Positions 38,467-47,047 of a stretch of 64,000 nt of DNA are shown here, piece by piece (positions within the stretch are counted from its first letter, which is position 1; each line of letters begins with the position of its first letter). The notes beneath the pieces were generated by a model that worked only from the letters and a program-made list of their open reading frames with translations, made no database searches and was not told where the DNA came from. Position numbers and translations under genes: made by a program. Source of the DNA: GCA-002050365 sp038235165 (GTDB lineage: Bacteria > Acidobacteriota > Blastocatellia > Pyrinomonadales > Pyrinomonadaceae); contig JBBSUG010000002.1 of assembly GCA_038235165.1 (NCBI GenBank), positions 1-64,000 on the forward strand, written 5' to 3'.

Positions 38467-39726
38467 TTAATCCAAACTAACCAGCGTCAAAGAAGAAGTC
38501 GGCGAAATGCCGTTCATCGCGTTTTGCAGCAGCGGCACGATGCCTTCGGCTTCCATATACTCTTTGCCGAGCGAACGGCGAAACTTGCGCTGTTTTGTTT
38601 CACCCGTCACTTCCTTTAACATCGCCTGACAAAACGCCGTGACTAATTCGGGAGCAAATTGTTTGCCCGCGTTGCGCTGTAAATCTTCAATCACTTCGTT
38701 CGCCGGTCGGCGGCGTTTATATGGTCGGTCAGTCGTCATCGCGTCAAACGAATCGGCTAAGTTGACTATTTTAGCGATATACGGAATTTCCCGATCTGAC
38801 AACCCGTCCGGGTAGCCGCGCCCGTCCAGTCTTTCGTGGTGATATTTTGCCGCTAGCGGCACGTCCGTATATGGATGGTGAATCGGGAGCAGAATTTCAT
38901 AGCCGACCGCCGGATGTTTGTTCAGTTCGGCTGATTCTTTAGCGTTGATGCGATACGGCGCGTTAATTATTTTACTTTCCACCGTCAGTTTTCCGACATC
39001 GTGCAGATACCCGGCGACCGCCGCGCCTTCCGTCTGTTCGGTATTCCAACCGAGTTCCGCTGCGATGATTTCCGTATATCTGCCGACGCGGACCGAATGC
39101 CCTTCAGTATATTTGTCTTTGCAGTCAATTGCGGTCGCAAACGCTTTGACCGTATCTTTGTAGGTCATTCGCAGATTGTCGAACAATTCGCGGTTTTGTT
39201 CGTCGCGGCGTTCGAGTTCCGCCATCAGATTGCGTTGCGCGATGCCGACCCCAATGTGCCGCGCCATCGCGCAGATGACCTCTTTATCGTAGGAATTATA
39301 AGGCTCGCCGTTGGCTTTTTCGCCCAACATTATGACACCGACGATTTCGCCGCGAATGACCAGCGGAATAAACAGTTCGACGTGCTTTTTTTCAAAGCTG
39401 CGGTCATACACCTGAAAAAACGGCAGTGCCTTTGCCTGACTAACCTCGATAACATTCAAACCATTAGTTAAAAACTGTCGCTCATCTTCGTAACACAGCG
39501 ACAAACTAAGCGGAAAATCGTCGCCGAGTCCGCGCACGACGAGCATATTCAGTTCGTGTCCGAACCGCGAATAACGTGCCACACCGCCGCGCATAATCGC
39601 CAGCGAACCGAGCAGCAGATGAAGCGATGTGCGAATCATCTCTTGAAAATTTTGTTTATGGGCGATTTCGCTGCCGAGTTCCGCCAACGCACCGAACGTG
39701 TGGATTAGTTTTTGTTGATTTTCCAT
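38467..39726 (-). CDS. GAF/HD-GYP domain protein (putative cyclic-di-GMP phosphodiesterase)
   Basis: 419 residues. About 10-175 is a GAF-like sensor (VIRGEIVGVIMLGEKANGEPY). The HD-GYP domain (about 190-360) has HSVRVGRY, GYLHDVGKL (HD), HPAVGYEIL, KYHHERLDGRGYP (GYP motif) and LADSFDAMTTDRPYK. All metal-binding residues are visible, so hydrolysis of cyclic-di-GMP is likely. It is encoded 62 bp after a STAS-domain gene. Confidence 0.92.
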   Translation of the reverse strand: MENQQKLIHTFGALAELGSEIAHKQNFQEMIRTSLHLLLGSLAIMRGGVARYSRFGHELNMLVVRGLGDDFPLSLSLCYEDERQFLTNGLNVIEVSQAKALPFFQVYDRSFEKKHVELFIPLVIRGEIVGVIMLGEKANGEPYNSYDKEVICAMARHIGVGIAQRNLMAELERRDEQNRELFDNLRMTYKDTVKAFATAIDCKDKYTEGHSVRVGRYTEIIAAELGWNTEQTEGAAVAGYLHDVGKLTVESKIINAPYRINAKESAELNKHPAVGYEILLPIHHPYTDVPLAAKYHHERLDGRGYPDGLSDREIPYIAKIVNLADSFDAMTTDRPYKRRRPANEVIEDLQRNAGKQFAPELVTAFCQAMLKEVTGETKQRKFRRSLGKEYMEAEGIVPLLQNAMNGISPTSSLTLVSLD

Positions 39727-39788
39727 CTTTTAAAGTCGGTAGAGTCGAATTCGGAAAGAACCGGAAAGCAAAGAAATTTATTTTACCT

Positions 39789-40106
39789 TTAACCCTCGAT
39801 CAAAACGTGATTTGTCACGCCGAGCATTTGAAAAAGCTCAATCGTATCATCATTTACATCGGAAAAAACGATATTTGCGCCCGCGTCGGCAGCCGCGTCA
39901 ATCACACCCAATAAAATTGAAATGCCAATACTGTTGACGATTTCCGTTTCGGCAAAGTTGACGACAATTGTTTTGCAGCCCGCCTCGATCTGCCGCCGGC
40001 ATTCACGTTCGACCGCCTCGCCGCTCAACTTGTTTAAATAATCACCGGCAAAGACGGTCGCCGTTTCGCCGTCCGTCTTGACAGGAATAGTTGTGTTTAC
40101 TCTCAC
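39789..40106 (-). CDS. STAS-domain anti-sigma-factor antagonist-like protein
   Basis: 105 residues, GTG start. It has the STAS fold pattern with ETEIVNSIGISILLGVIDAA, where the Ser after Asn is the usual phosphorylation site, and a C-terminal FQMLGVTNHVLI. In classical partner switching it would be phosphorylated by an RsbW-like kinase and dephosphorylated by an RsbU-type PP2C; the window has a PP2C gene (20650-22305) but no RsbW-like kinase. It appears to be in an operon with the HD-GYP gene. Confidence 0.88.
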   Translation of the reverse strand: MRVNTTIPVKTDGETATVFAGDYLNKLSGEAVERECRRQIEAGCKTIVVNFAETEIVNSIGISILLGVIDAAADAGANIVFSDVNDDTIELFQMLGVTNHVLIEG

Positions 40107-40370
40107 TAATTTGTTTTATGGCTTTTCCGAGTAGATTTAGACCTTGAAAGTTAAGGTAAAACTTTAACAGATTATTGTCAACCATTTTTTTATTTATTTG
40201 ATTTCAGCCAAACTCGTCAAAACGATTTTAGAGTTTCAGGCATCACCGATTAGCCCGATTCGCAGACTTCGAGTTAGGATTTTATGCTGACTGTGGAGAC
40301 ATATTTTTCCCGCGTAACGTCAATCACCTGCACAGGCGAAATGCTGATAATTTCACGGTCAAAATTCACT

Positions 40371-41342
40371 TTAGTTTTGCGTTTTTTTTGCTGTTCCGTC
40401 ACCCGGCGTATTTTCGATGCGAAGCGGCGGGAAACCAACAATATCATAAGTCGCCGATGCGATGCCGATGCCGTTTTCGTCAAATCCTTGCAGCATATCG
40501 CGGCTGATGTTGTTTTTAACGCCGCGCACATTATGTTCGCCGACGATAAACCGCACGGTCAGTTCGAGCCAGTTATCCGTAATGCGGTAATAAACTTTCG
40601 GTTCGAAATCCTGAACATTAACGAAGTAGTCATCTTCTAATTTTTTGACGGCTTCCTGACTCATTTGCGAAATATCCAAAATATATCTTTTCGTCGCTGC
40701 GAGCATTATTTCCTCGGTTTTTTGGCGGTCGGCTTCATAAGTGATCGGAATTGAAATTTCCTCCCAGATAAACGGAAAATCGCGTGTGTAGTTAAAAACC
40801 GGCTCGTCGAAGATTTTGTTATTGGCGACGGTGACAATTCTTCCGGTAAACTGGCGGCTTTTGACCCACACTGCCGGGTCAGCCGTTTGGACGGCGGGCG
40901 GCTGTCCCATTTCCATAATCGTCGTCTGGATGAAACCGAGTCCGATGACATCGCCGCGCACACCGCCCATCGAAATCCGGTCGCCGACGGTGAAATTTCT
41001 GCCGCGCAAAATGACAATGTAACCGGCGATTGACGAGATAACCTTTTGCAGCGCGAAAGCAAGTCCGGCGGTGACTAACCCGGCGGCGGTCGCCAGTCGC
41101 GTCGGGTCGCTGAACCAGATCGAAGCGACGATGATAATCATCAGGATCGCGGTGAAAACGCTGATGCCCTGTTTCGTCCAAAAACGAGTGCGCTCAAACC
41201 GTTCGCCGCTCAGAATCAAGCCGACCAACGCCCGCAAAGCGATCCCGAACAGCAAAATGCCGATGATAAATAAAACAGTCAAAAATAATTTCTGCCCGTT
41301 TTCCGCATTAATACCGATAAAACGGATTCCAAAAATTTCCAT
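40371..41342 (-). CDS. MscS-family mechanosensitive channel
   Basis: 323 residues. Three hydrophobic segments (about 15-45, 65-85, 90-115), the last with the pore-helix pattern AGLVTAGLAFALQKVISSIAGYIVIL. The beta-domain GDRISMGGVRGDVIGLGFIQT follows, then a mixed C-terminal domain. It would open under membrane tension and release osmolytes. The frame ends at TAA 40371-40373, shortly after a run of eight A in the mRNA. A one-base slip there would continue for 34 protein-like codons to 40274. Confidence 0.92.
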   Translation of the reverse strand: MEIFGIRFIGINAENGQKLFLTVLFIIGILLFGIALRALVGLILSGERFERTRFWTKQGISVFTAILMIIIVASIWFSDPTRLATAAGLVTAGLAFALQKVISSIAGYIVILRGRNFTVGDRISMGGVRGDVIGLGFIQTTIMEMGQPPAVQTADPAVWVKSRQFTGRIVTVANNKIFDEPVFNYTRDFPFIWEEISIPITYEADRQKTEEIMLAATKRYILDISQMSQEAVKKLEDDYFVNVQDFEPKVYYRITDNWLELTVRFIVGEHNVRGVKNNISRDMLQGFDENGIGIASATYDIVGFPPLRIENTPGDGTAKKTQN

Positions 41343-41762
41343 ATTTTTAATTCGCTTCGCCGAAAGACCTTTTTTGATAAGTCTGGATTAGTAAAGTAAA
41401 TTTGTAAAGAGCAATTTTCGTTCCCGCCAAAATCAATTTTATTCAAAAATCTGCTATTTTAGTGTCGTGCTTTCCCGAATTATGTTTGATTATTTTCAGC
41501 GGGACGTGCAACAAAACCACGCACTTTTATTGACTCATTTTGAATAAATCGGGTCGTTTCAACGCCGGTGACAAAGCCAAAATTAAAGAATGAACGCAAA
41601 CCCGAAAATCTGCGTTTATCCGTATTCATCTGCGGTTAATTATTTTCTAGAAAACCCCCGTCGCCTTTTTATAATACAAAATCAATATATTTTTGTTGTT
41701 GTGGTAATGGTTGAGTATTATCTTGTGGTTTTCACGCCCGAAATCCGATTTTTACGCAGAAT
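41343..41762. other. 420-bp region with an aldehyde dehydrogenase remnant
   Basis: It lies between the MscS and zinc-ribbon genes. The part at 41647-41748 is a relic of an aldehyde dehydrogenase 3' end (separate entry). The rest is AT-rich with nothing recognised. Confidence 0.6.
41647..41748 (-). pseudogene. Remnant of an aldehyde dehydrogenase gene (last 33 codons)
   Basis: Read on the minus strand this segment gives SDFGRENHKIILNHYHNNKN, then ILILYYKKATGVF and a TAG. The intact aldehyde dehydrogenase at 42482-43993 ends SGFGRENHKMMLDHYRNNKN, MLISYDKKAMGFF. By eye about 80% of bases match, most changes are transitions, and the frame and stop position are kept. It starts only 14 bases after the zinc-ribbon gene. 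A second dehydrogenase copy was probably lost except for this end. Confidence 0.85.
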
Positions 41763-42296
41763 TTATTCTTGCTCTAAATGTTTTTTGAGCAGCTTAGTGG
41801 TGTTTTCCGTGACACTCGAAGGCAATACTAATTCGCTTGTGTCAAAATTTTGTTTCCCCAAATCTAAAGGCGGGCGATATTCGGCTTCGGGTAAAGTTTT
41901 GCCGGAAAATTGCGCGCCCGACAATTTACTTGTTTCCAAATTGCCTGTGGACGATTTATCTGCGCTTTCCGTCAAATTATTCCTGCTGAAAAGAAATGGA
42001 AAAGACTTTCTGATCGCGCCGCCGATCATAAAAATCAGCACGGTGAGGGCGAATAAAGATTTCGGAACGGTAATAAAATCGCGCAGCATCGCCAAAATCA
42101 AGATTACGGCAAAGCCGGAAAAAATCATTATCATACCTTGCCGGGTGGCTCTGCGTATTTCGCTTTTTCTTTTCGACTTTGTTTGACTAAGTTCCGGAGC
42201 GAGCAATTCTTTGACATCGCCGATTTTCAAGCCGCATTTCGTGCAAAAGCGAATTGCATCCGAATTTTGCCGATGACCGCATCGTGGACAGTGCAT
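41763..42296 (-). CDS. Zinc-ribbon membrane protein (paralogue of 16678-17220)
   Basis: 177 residues from the ATG at 42296, fixed by AAAAGGAG 7 bases upstream. CPRCG...CTKCG zinc ribbon, a basic stretch (KSKRKSEIRRATRQG), two hydrophobic segments (about 57-75, 80-98), then a polar tail ending PSSVTENTTKLLKKHLEQE. Ribbon, membrane hairpin and tail are all shared with the protein at 16678-17220, although the linkers are unrelated. Function unknown. Confidence 0.85.
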   Translation of the reverse strand: MHCPRCGHRQNSDAIRFCTKCGLKIGDVKELLAPELSQTKSKRKSEIRRATRQGMIMIFSGFAVILILAMLRDFITVPKSLFALTVLIFMIGGAIRKSFPFLFSRNNLTESADKSSTGNLETSKLSGAQFSGKTLPEAEYRPPLDLGKQNFDTSELVLPSSVTENTTKLLKKHLEQE

Positions 42297-42481
42297 AAAA
42301 TTTCTCCTTTTCAATGAACTACGAGTAAAGATTCAGAGAAGTTCACTAATCACTTTTTCGCTTCGTCGGTTACTTTTACTTTCACAATGTTTTTCATTTT
42401 TATTTATTTGAAAGAGTGAAAAAGCAAGTTGATTTTACTCAATCAAACTTTTTCATCTTTTCACATTTAACCTTTTCTACT

Positions 42482-43993
42482 TTAAAAGAATCCCATCGCC
42501 TTCTTATCATACGAAATCAACATATTTTTGTTGTTGCGATAATGATCGAGCATCATTTTGTGGTTTTCGCGTCCGAAGCCGGATTTTTTGTAGCCGCCGA
42601 ACGGGGCGTGTGCCGGGTAATTGTGATAGCAATTGACCCAAACTCGTCCGGCTTTGATAGCTCGCGGGACTTGGTAAAGCTGGTGCGCGTCGCGTGTCCA
42701 AACGCCCGCGCCTAAGCCGTAAAGCGTGTCGTTGGCGATGGTGATGGCTTCGGCTTCGTCTTTGAAAGTCGTCACCGAGGCGACCGGACCGAAGATTTCT
42801 TCCTGGAAAACGCGCATTTTGTTATGACCTTTGATGAGCGTCGGCTGGACGTAAAAACCGTCTTCAATGCCTTCGTTTTTCTGCATTTCGCCTCCGCACA
42901 AAACTTTTGCACCTTCGTCTCTGCCGATCTGAATGTAGTTTAAGATTTTCTCGTATTGATCTTTGCTCGCCTGTGCGCCGATCATCGTTTCGGGGTCGAG
43001 CGGATGTCCCATTTTGATATTTTTCGTGCGTTCGACGATGCGCGCAATGAATTTGTCGGCGATTGATTCCTGCACTAAAATTCTGGATGGACAAGTACAG
43101 ACTTCGCCTTGATTGAGCGCGAAAAGTGCCGCGCCTTCGAGACATTTGTCGAAAAATTCGTCGTCCGCGTCCATCACGCTTTCAAAGAAAATATTCGGCG
43201 ATTTGCCGCCTAATTCCAACGTCACGGGAATCAGATTTTGCGACGCATATTGCATAATAAGCCGTCCGGTCGTCGTCTCGCCGGTGAACGCGACTTTGGC
43301 AATTCGTTCATTTGTCGCCAGAGGTTTGCCGGCTTCGGGACCGAAACCGTTGACGACGTTCAAAACTCCCGGCGGCAAAATATCTTTGATTAATTCCATC
43401 AAAACCATAATGCTCGCGGGCGTTTGTTCCGCCGGTTTGACAATCGTGCAGTTTCCCGCCGCCAACGCCGGAGCCATTTTCCAAGTCGCCATCAAGATCG
43501 GAAAATTCCAAGGGATAATCTGCGCGACCACGCCTAAAGGTTCTTTGATATTCAGAGAAACCGTGTTCGCGTCAAGCTCCGTCGCGCCGCCTTCTTCCGC
43601 CCGAATCACGCCCGCGAAATAACGAAAATGGTCAACCGCCAGCGGCAAATCTGCGGCAAGCGTTTCCCGAATCGGTTTGCCGTTGTCCCAAGTTTCGCAC
43701 CGCGCCAATATTTCTAAATTTTCTTCAATTTTGTCGGCAATTTTCCACAAAAGATTACTCCGCGTCGTCGCCGAAGAATTGTTCCATTCCGGCGCGGCTT
43801 TATGCGCCGCTTCGACGGCTAACTCAATATCTGCGGCGGTCGAACGCGCGACTTTGGTAAAAACTTTGCCGTCCACGGGCGAAATTACGTCAAAGTATTC
43901 GCCGCTTTTCGGTGCGACGAATTCGCCGCCGATAAAATTGTTGTATTGTTCTTTGAATTTCGGTAATTCGTATGATTTTTGTGCTGCGTCCAT
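42482..43993 (-). CDS. NAD(P)-dependent aldehyde dehydrogenase (AldB/ExaC-like)
   Basis: 503 residues, full length for the family. AAGGAG lies 9 bases before the ATG. Nucleotide-binding PWNFPILMATWKMAPALAAGN and VAFTGETTTGR, the general base in VTLELGGKSPN, and the catalytic Cys in NQGEVCTCPSR. Overall similarity is to the acetaldehyde-type AldB/ExaC group (YKKSGFGRENHK ending). It oxidises aldehydes to acids in the cytoplasm. DUF779, often encoded beside this type, is present at 62795 but 19 kb away. Confidence 0.95.
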   Translation of the reverse strand: MDAAQKSYELPKFKEQYNNFIGGEFVAPKSGEYFDVISPVDGKVFTKVARSTAADIELAVEAAHKAAPEWNNSSATTRSNLLWKIADKIEENLEILARCETWDNGKPIRETLAADLPLAVDHFRYFAGVIRAEEGGATELDANTVSLNIKEPLGVVAQIIPWNFPILMATWKMAPALAAGNCTIVKPAEQTPASIMVLMELIKDILPPGVLNVVNGFGPEAGKPLATNERIAKVAFTGETTTGRLIMQYASQNLIPVTLELGGKSPNIFFESVMDADDEFFDKCLEGAALFALNQGEVCTCPSRILVQESIADKFIARIVERTKNIKMGHPLDPETMIGAQASKDQYEKILNYIQIGRDEGAKVLCGGEMQKNEGIEDGFYVQPTLIKGHNKMRVFQEEIFGPVASVTTFKDEAEAITIANDTLYGLGAGVWTRDAHQLYQVPRAIKAGRVWVNCYHNYPAHAPFGGYKKSGFGRENHKMMLDHYRNNKNMLISYDKKAMGFF

Positions 43994-44125
43994 AGTTTTT
44001 GCTCCTTGTAAAAATAGAAATAGCTTTTAGCCGAAAGGAATTTTCGGCTTTTGATTAGAATTTGATGAAAGTAATTTTAGCATTTTGGGAGTTGAATTCC
44101 TAAAATTTGATTTACAATAGATGAT

Positions 44126-44896
44126 ATGCAGACAATAAAAGTAAATTTTGAAACAATAAAACAAGACGATGCCGAATCAGTAAACGATCTGGTAAATTTG
44201 CTTTTGGGCGCATGGAGAATGAACGGACAAATTCTTGGGAAACAGTTTCTCATTGCACAAACTGATGAAGATTTCGAAGTTTATGTTGACGCGCCTGATA
44301 CCGATTCGCTTTCCGAAAAATACAATAGCAGATATGTCAACGAGACTCTTGAAAAAATTAAAGAAAAGAAAATTACTCCAAAAACAACTGTTTTAGGATT
44401 AGAGCCTGATTCGGCAATGATGTGTAACTGTAACAAAACAAAAGGTTATATTCTGTTTACAACTTATGTGTCTTTGGAATCACCGTTAAAATGTGCGGAT
44501 TGTTTCGGTGTCGTACCTTTATACAAAATTCCGAAAACTGCCGATGAGGAATATTACGACATCATAAGTTGGGAGAGTGATTATCAATCTTGCGATAGTC
44601 TTCAAATGAATGGTGTTGTCGGAGAAAAATTCGCCATAAACCAACTTTCAAAATATGACAGCCAGTTAACAAAACAAGGATTAAAAGTGTGCCGAAATAT
44701 TGAAAGAGGGACAGGGAAAAAAGTATTTTATTATTTATACAAAGGCAGTTCTAAAAGCTATAAAAGCGAATTGTTAAGAAAATGTCCGAGATGCGGAAGT
44801 AACTGGCTATTAAAATCACCTCTGCATCATAAATTCGACTTCAAATGTAAAAGATGCAAACTTTTATCAAATATTGCTTGTGATGTTCGCCCATAA
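44126..44896 (+). CDS. DUF2310-like zinc-ribbon protein
   Basis: 256 residues. The C-terminus (CPRCGSNWLLKSPLHHKFDF, CKRCKLLSNIACD) matches my memory of DUF2310, proteins described as zinc-ribbon and possibly nucleic-acid-binding. The middle has CNCNK and CADCFG, a second possible metal site. The gene is single, flanked by divergent and convergent neighbours, and strikingly AT-rich with different codon use (many AAA, AAT, TTA), suggesting horizontal transfer. Confidence 0.75.
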   Translation: MQTIKVNFETIKQDDAESVNDLVNLLLGAWRMNGQILGKQFLIAQTDEDFEVYVDAPDTDSLSEKYNSRYVNETLEKIKEKKITPKTTVLGLEPDSAMMCNCNKTKGYILFTTYVSLESPLKCADCFGVVPLYKIPKTADEEYYDIISWESDYQSCDSLQMNGVVGEKFAINQLSKYDSQLTKQGLKVCRNIERGTGKKVFYYLYKGSSKSYKSELLRKCPRCGSNWLLKSPLHHKFDFKCKRCKLLSNIACDVRP

Positions 44897-44950
44897 AAAT
44901 GTCGTGGATTTACTTTATTGGGCATTTTTTTTCACTTTGGAAGAAAAAAA

Positions 44951-46168
44951 TCACTTATTGTAAATCACCAACATTTCGACGCGGCGTGTTTCCTCGATTG
45001 TTTCGAGACCGATTTTCTTTAATTCTTCGTTGATTTTTGCGGGGTTTTCAAAATAATAAGGGATTTCGAGATCATAATTTCCGCTGATTCCGGTTTCGTC
45101 TAAGACGATTTTATTCGTCATCATCTGCAAAAAGTCGGCGATGTTTTTGATCGGCGCATTTTTCATTGAAAGACCTTTGCCACTCATATTAATGACGTTT
45201 TCGCCCCCAACCGCCGCCGTTAATTTGATATTTCCGCCACTGATTTTTCGCACGATCTTAACCGGAACGTCACGTTCTTCAATCACCGCGCGAAACGGAA
45301 ACATCGCGTCGAGCTGCTGGCGCATTATCGAAAATCGCTTGCCGCCGATTTCTTCCGGCACGATCAGGTCGTAGCAAAAGGCGTTTTGTTCGCTCCATTT
45401 GAACGCCGCTTTGTCTTTGACTTCGATAACTGTGCGGATAAAAGTCGGGAATTCGTAAGCGATTTCGTAGAGTTCTTGGAGTCCGACGTTGACCGCGAGA
45501 ATCCGGCGATTCAAATACGCGCTCGTGCCGCGCTTATAAATATTAAACTGCGACGGAACGCCGTTTTGATACGGCGTGAGCGTCGCCTGATAAAGAAAAT
45601 TCGCCCTGCCCGAAAGCGGCTGCGATGCGTCGAAATTCAAATCGTCTTTTTTCTCGGCGAGCGCGATTTGTTGTTTGGCGAGTAATTTGTCGAGCAGTTC
45701 ATCGGTAATTTTCGACGAATCGGTCACGGCGCGGACGATGTTCTGTTCGTCAATAATAATCGTGTGCGGCAGCGTATTAAACGGAAAAGCGTCCGCCAGT
45801 TTTTTGTCCGAATCAAAGACAACGGGCAATTTGAAATTCTTTTTACGGAGAAACAGGCGGATTCTTTCCTCGCTTTCGTCCGTTACGGTGACAATCTGAA
45901 TTTTGTCCGCGTATTTCTTTTGAATCTTTTCAAGATGCGGCAAAGACGCAACGCACGGAGCGCACCATGTCGCCCAGAAATCGAGAATTATTATTTTCGA
46001 TTCAAAGTCAGACAATTGCGCCGAAGGTTTGCTGTAGTTGAGAATCTTACTAAACGCCAGATTCGGCGCGGTCTGTCCGAGCAAAGATTTTGAATCCTGT
46101 CCGAAAATTATTGCTGTAAATATCAAAAAGCAAAGAACGACAGCAAGTTTAAAATATATTTTGTTCAT
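44951..46168 (-). CDS. TlpA-like thioredoxin fused to TIGR03435/DUF3738 domain
   Basis: 405 residues. Signal peptide (about 5-24), a TlpA/ResA-type thioredoxin fold (about 30-165) with FWATWCAPCVASLPHLEKI (CxPC active site) and NTLPHTIIID (cis-Pro), then the DUF3738 region (about 195-400) known from soil Acidobacteria (TIGR03435): FNIYKRGTSAYLNRR, MRQQLDAMFPF, SMKNAPIKNIADFL, ETGISGNYDLEIPY. It is periplasmic, probably a disulfide reductase with an unknown substrate-binding part. Confidence 0.85.
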   Translation of the reverse strand: MNKIYFKLAVVLCFLIFTAIIFGQDSKSLLGQTAPNLAFSKILNYSKPSAQLSDFESKIIILDFWATWCAPCVASLPHLEKIQKKYADKIQIVTVTDESEERIRLFLRKKNFKLPVVFDSDKKLADAFPFNTLPHTIIIDEQNIVRAVTDSSKITDELLDKLLAKQQIALAEKKDDLNFDASQPLSGRANFLYQATLTPYQNGVPSQFNIYKRGTSAYLNRRILAVNVGLQELYEIAYEFPTFIRTVIEVKDKAAFKWSEQNAFCYDLIVPEEIGGKRFSIMRQQLDAMFPFRAVIEERDVPVKIVRKISGGNIKLTAAVGGENVINMSGKGLSMKNAPIKNIADFLQMMTNKIVLDETGISGNYDLEIPYYFENPAKINEELKKIGLETIEETRRVEMLVIYNK

Positions 46169-47047
46169 TAAATGAATTTTACTTTGTTTGATTTTAGAAA
46201 TTTTGTAACTTTAATTAAAACGACACTTGTATAGAAAACACCGTCCAAAGACAAAATATGACAACTTTTTCGTGTTCATCACTTTCAGAGGAGCGACGGA
46301 GTGATGAATATCCGTAAAGTATTTGATTGCAGGGGAAACTTGCGAAGAATATTTTGTAAAAACAATAGCTGACGATCTGTTTTCGTTGAGGAAATACCTT
46401 ATATGAGAATAAAGATGACAACAAAAAACGGAGAATTGACGGGTTTAACCAGCAATACATAACGATGGTTCGGCAGGAAAATAGATAAAAATCGGATACG
46501 GCTTTCAATCAACAAACTATCCGGCGTTTTTCATTTGCCGACGAACCTACTCTGCAATGTTTGTTTATTTCAGTTTAAGGACGGGTGAAAAATTGCTCAT
46601 TCGGCAATTATTTGAAGCGATGAGTAGTGTTCCATACAGACAGCTAAATTTAGCTTCTGATATTTTTTAGACTGATTGAATTAATCAATTAAGCGAAAAC
46701 CGGATCGGGTAGCAGCCAAACTTTTAAAGACTGGAGAACCTTCCCAACCTTTTTTCGCTTTTTTACTTTTAAATCAGGTTTTATTTCACTAGTAAAGATT
46801 ATTTATAAATCCATAAAAAATTATTTTTTTTAATCCCAAGGACATAATAAAAAAACGATAAATGCGGAATAAATATGAAGAATTGGGAATATTAATTTTA
46901 GGTGTTTAAGTCTTTGAAGAAATAATACTTTACATTTTGTGGAAAATGAACATAATTACAACTATACTGCAATATCATTTAGTATGCAGACCTGTTGCAA
47001 TTCATAAAAGTTGCGACAGAAGTCTATTTAGATTCAGGAGAAAAATT
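46169..47047. other. 879-bp AT-rich region without a recognised gene
   Basis: Short frames on both strands have no motif. The last 120 bp hold the promoter of the next gene (46929-46956). The rest may be gene debris, but I cannot identify a source. Confidence 0.5.
46929..46956 (+). promoter_or_regulatory. Predicted promoter, copy 1
   Basis: TTTACA (46929-46934), 16 bases, then CATAAT (46951-46956). The block TTTACATTTTGTGGAAAAT is nearly identical to that at 48302-48320 upstream of the paralogue. It predicts a leader of about 85 nt before the ATG at 47048. Confidence 0.65.

Noticed and set aside
42350..42397. 15-codon minus-strand frame (MKNIVKVKVTDEAKK)
   Set aside because: It reads like the start of a protein but is too short to support and has no Shine-Dalgarno sequence; it may be another gene remnant beside the dehydrogenase.
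44897..44940. Terminator after the DUF2310-like gene
   Set aside because: GCCCA and TGGGC plus a T-tract are present, but the stem is short and the loop long; too weak to list.
46215..46508. 97-codon minus-strand frame
   Set aside because: Cys/Ser/Phe-rich translation of AT-rich DNA without motifs; no credible start site.
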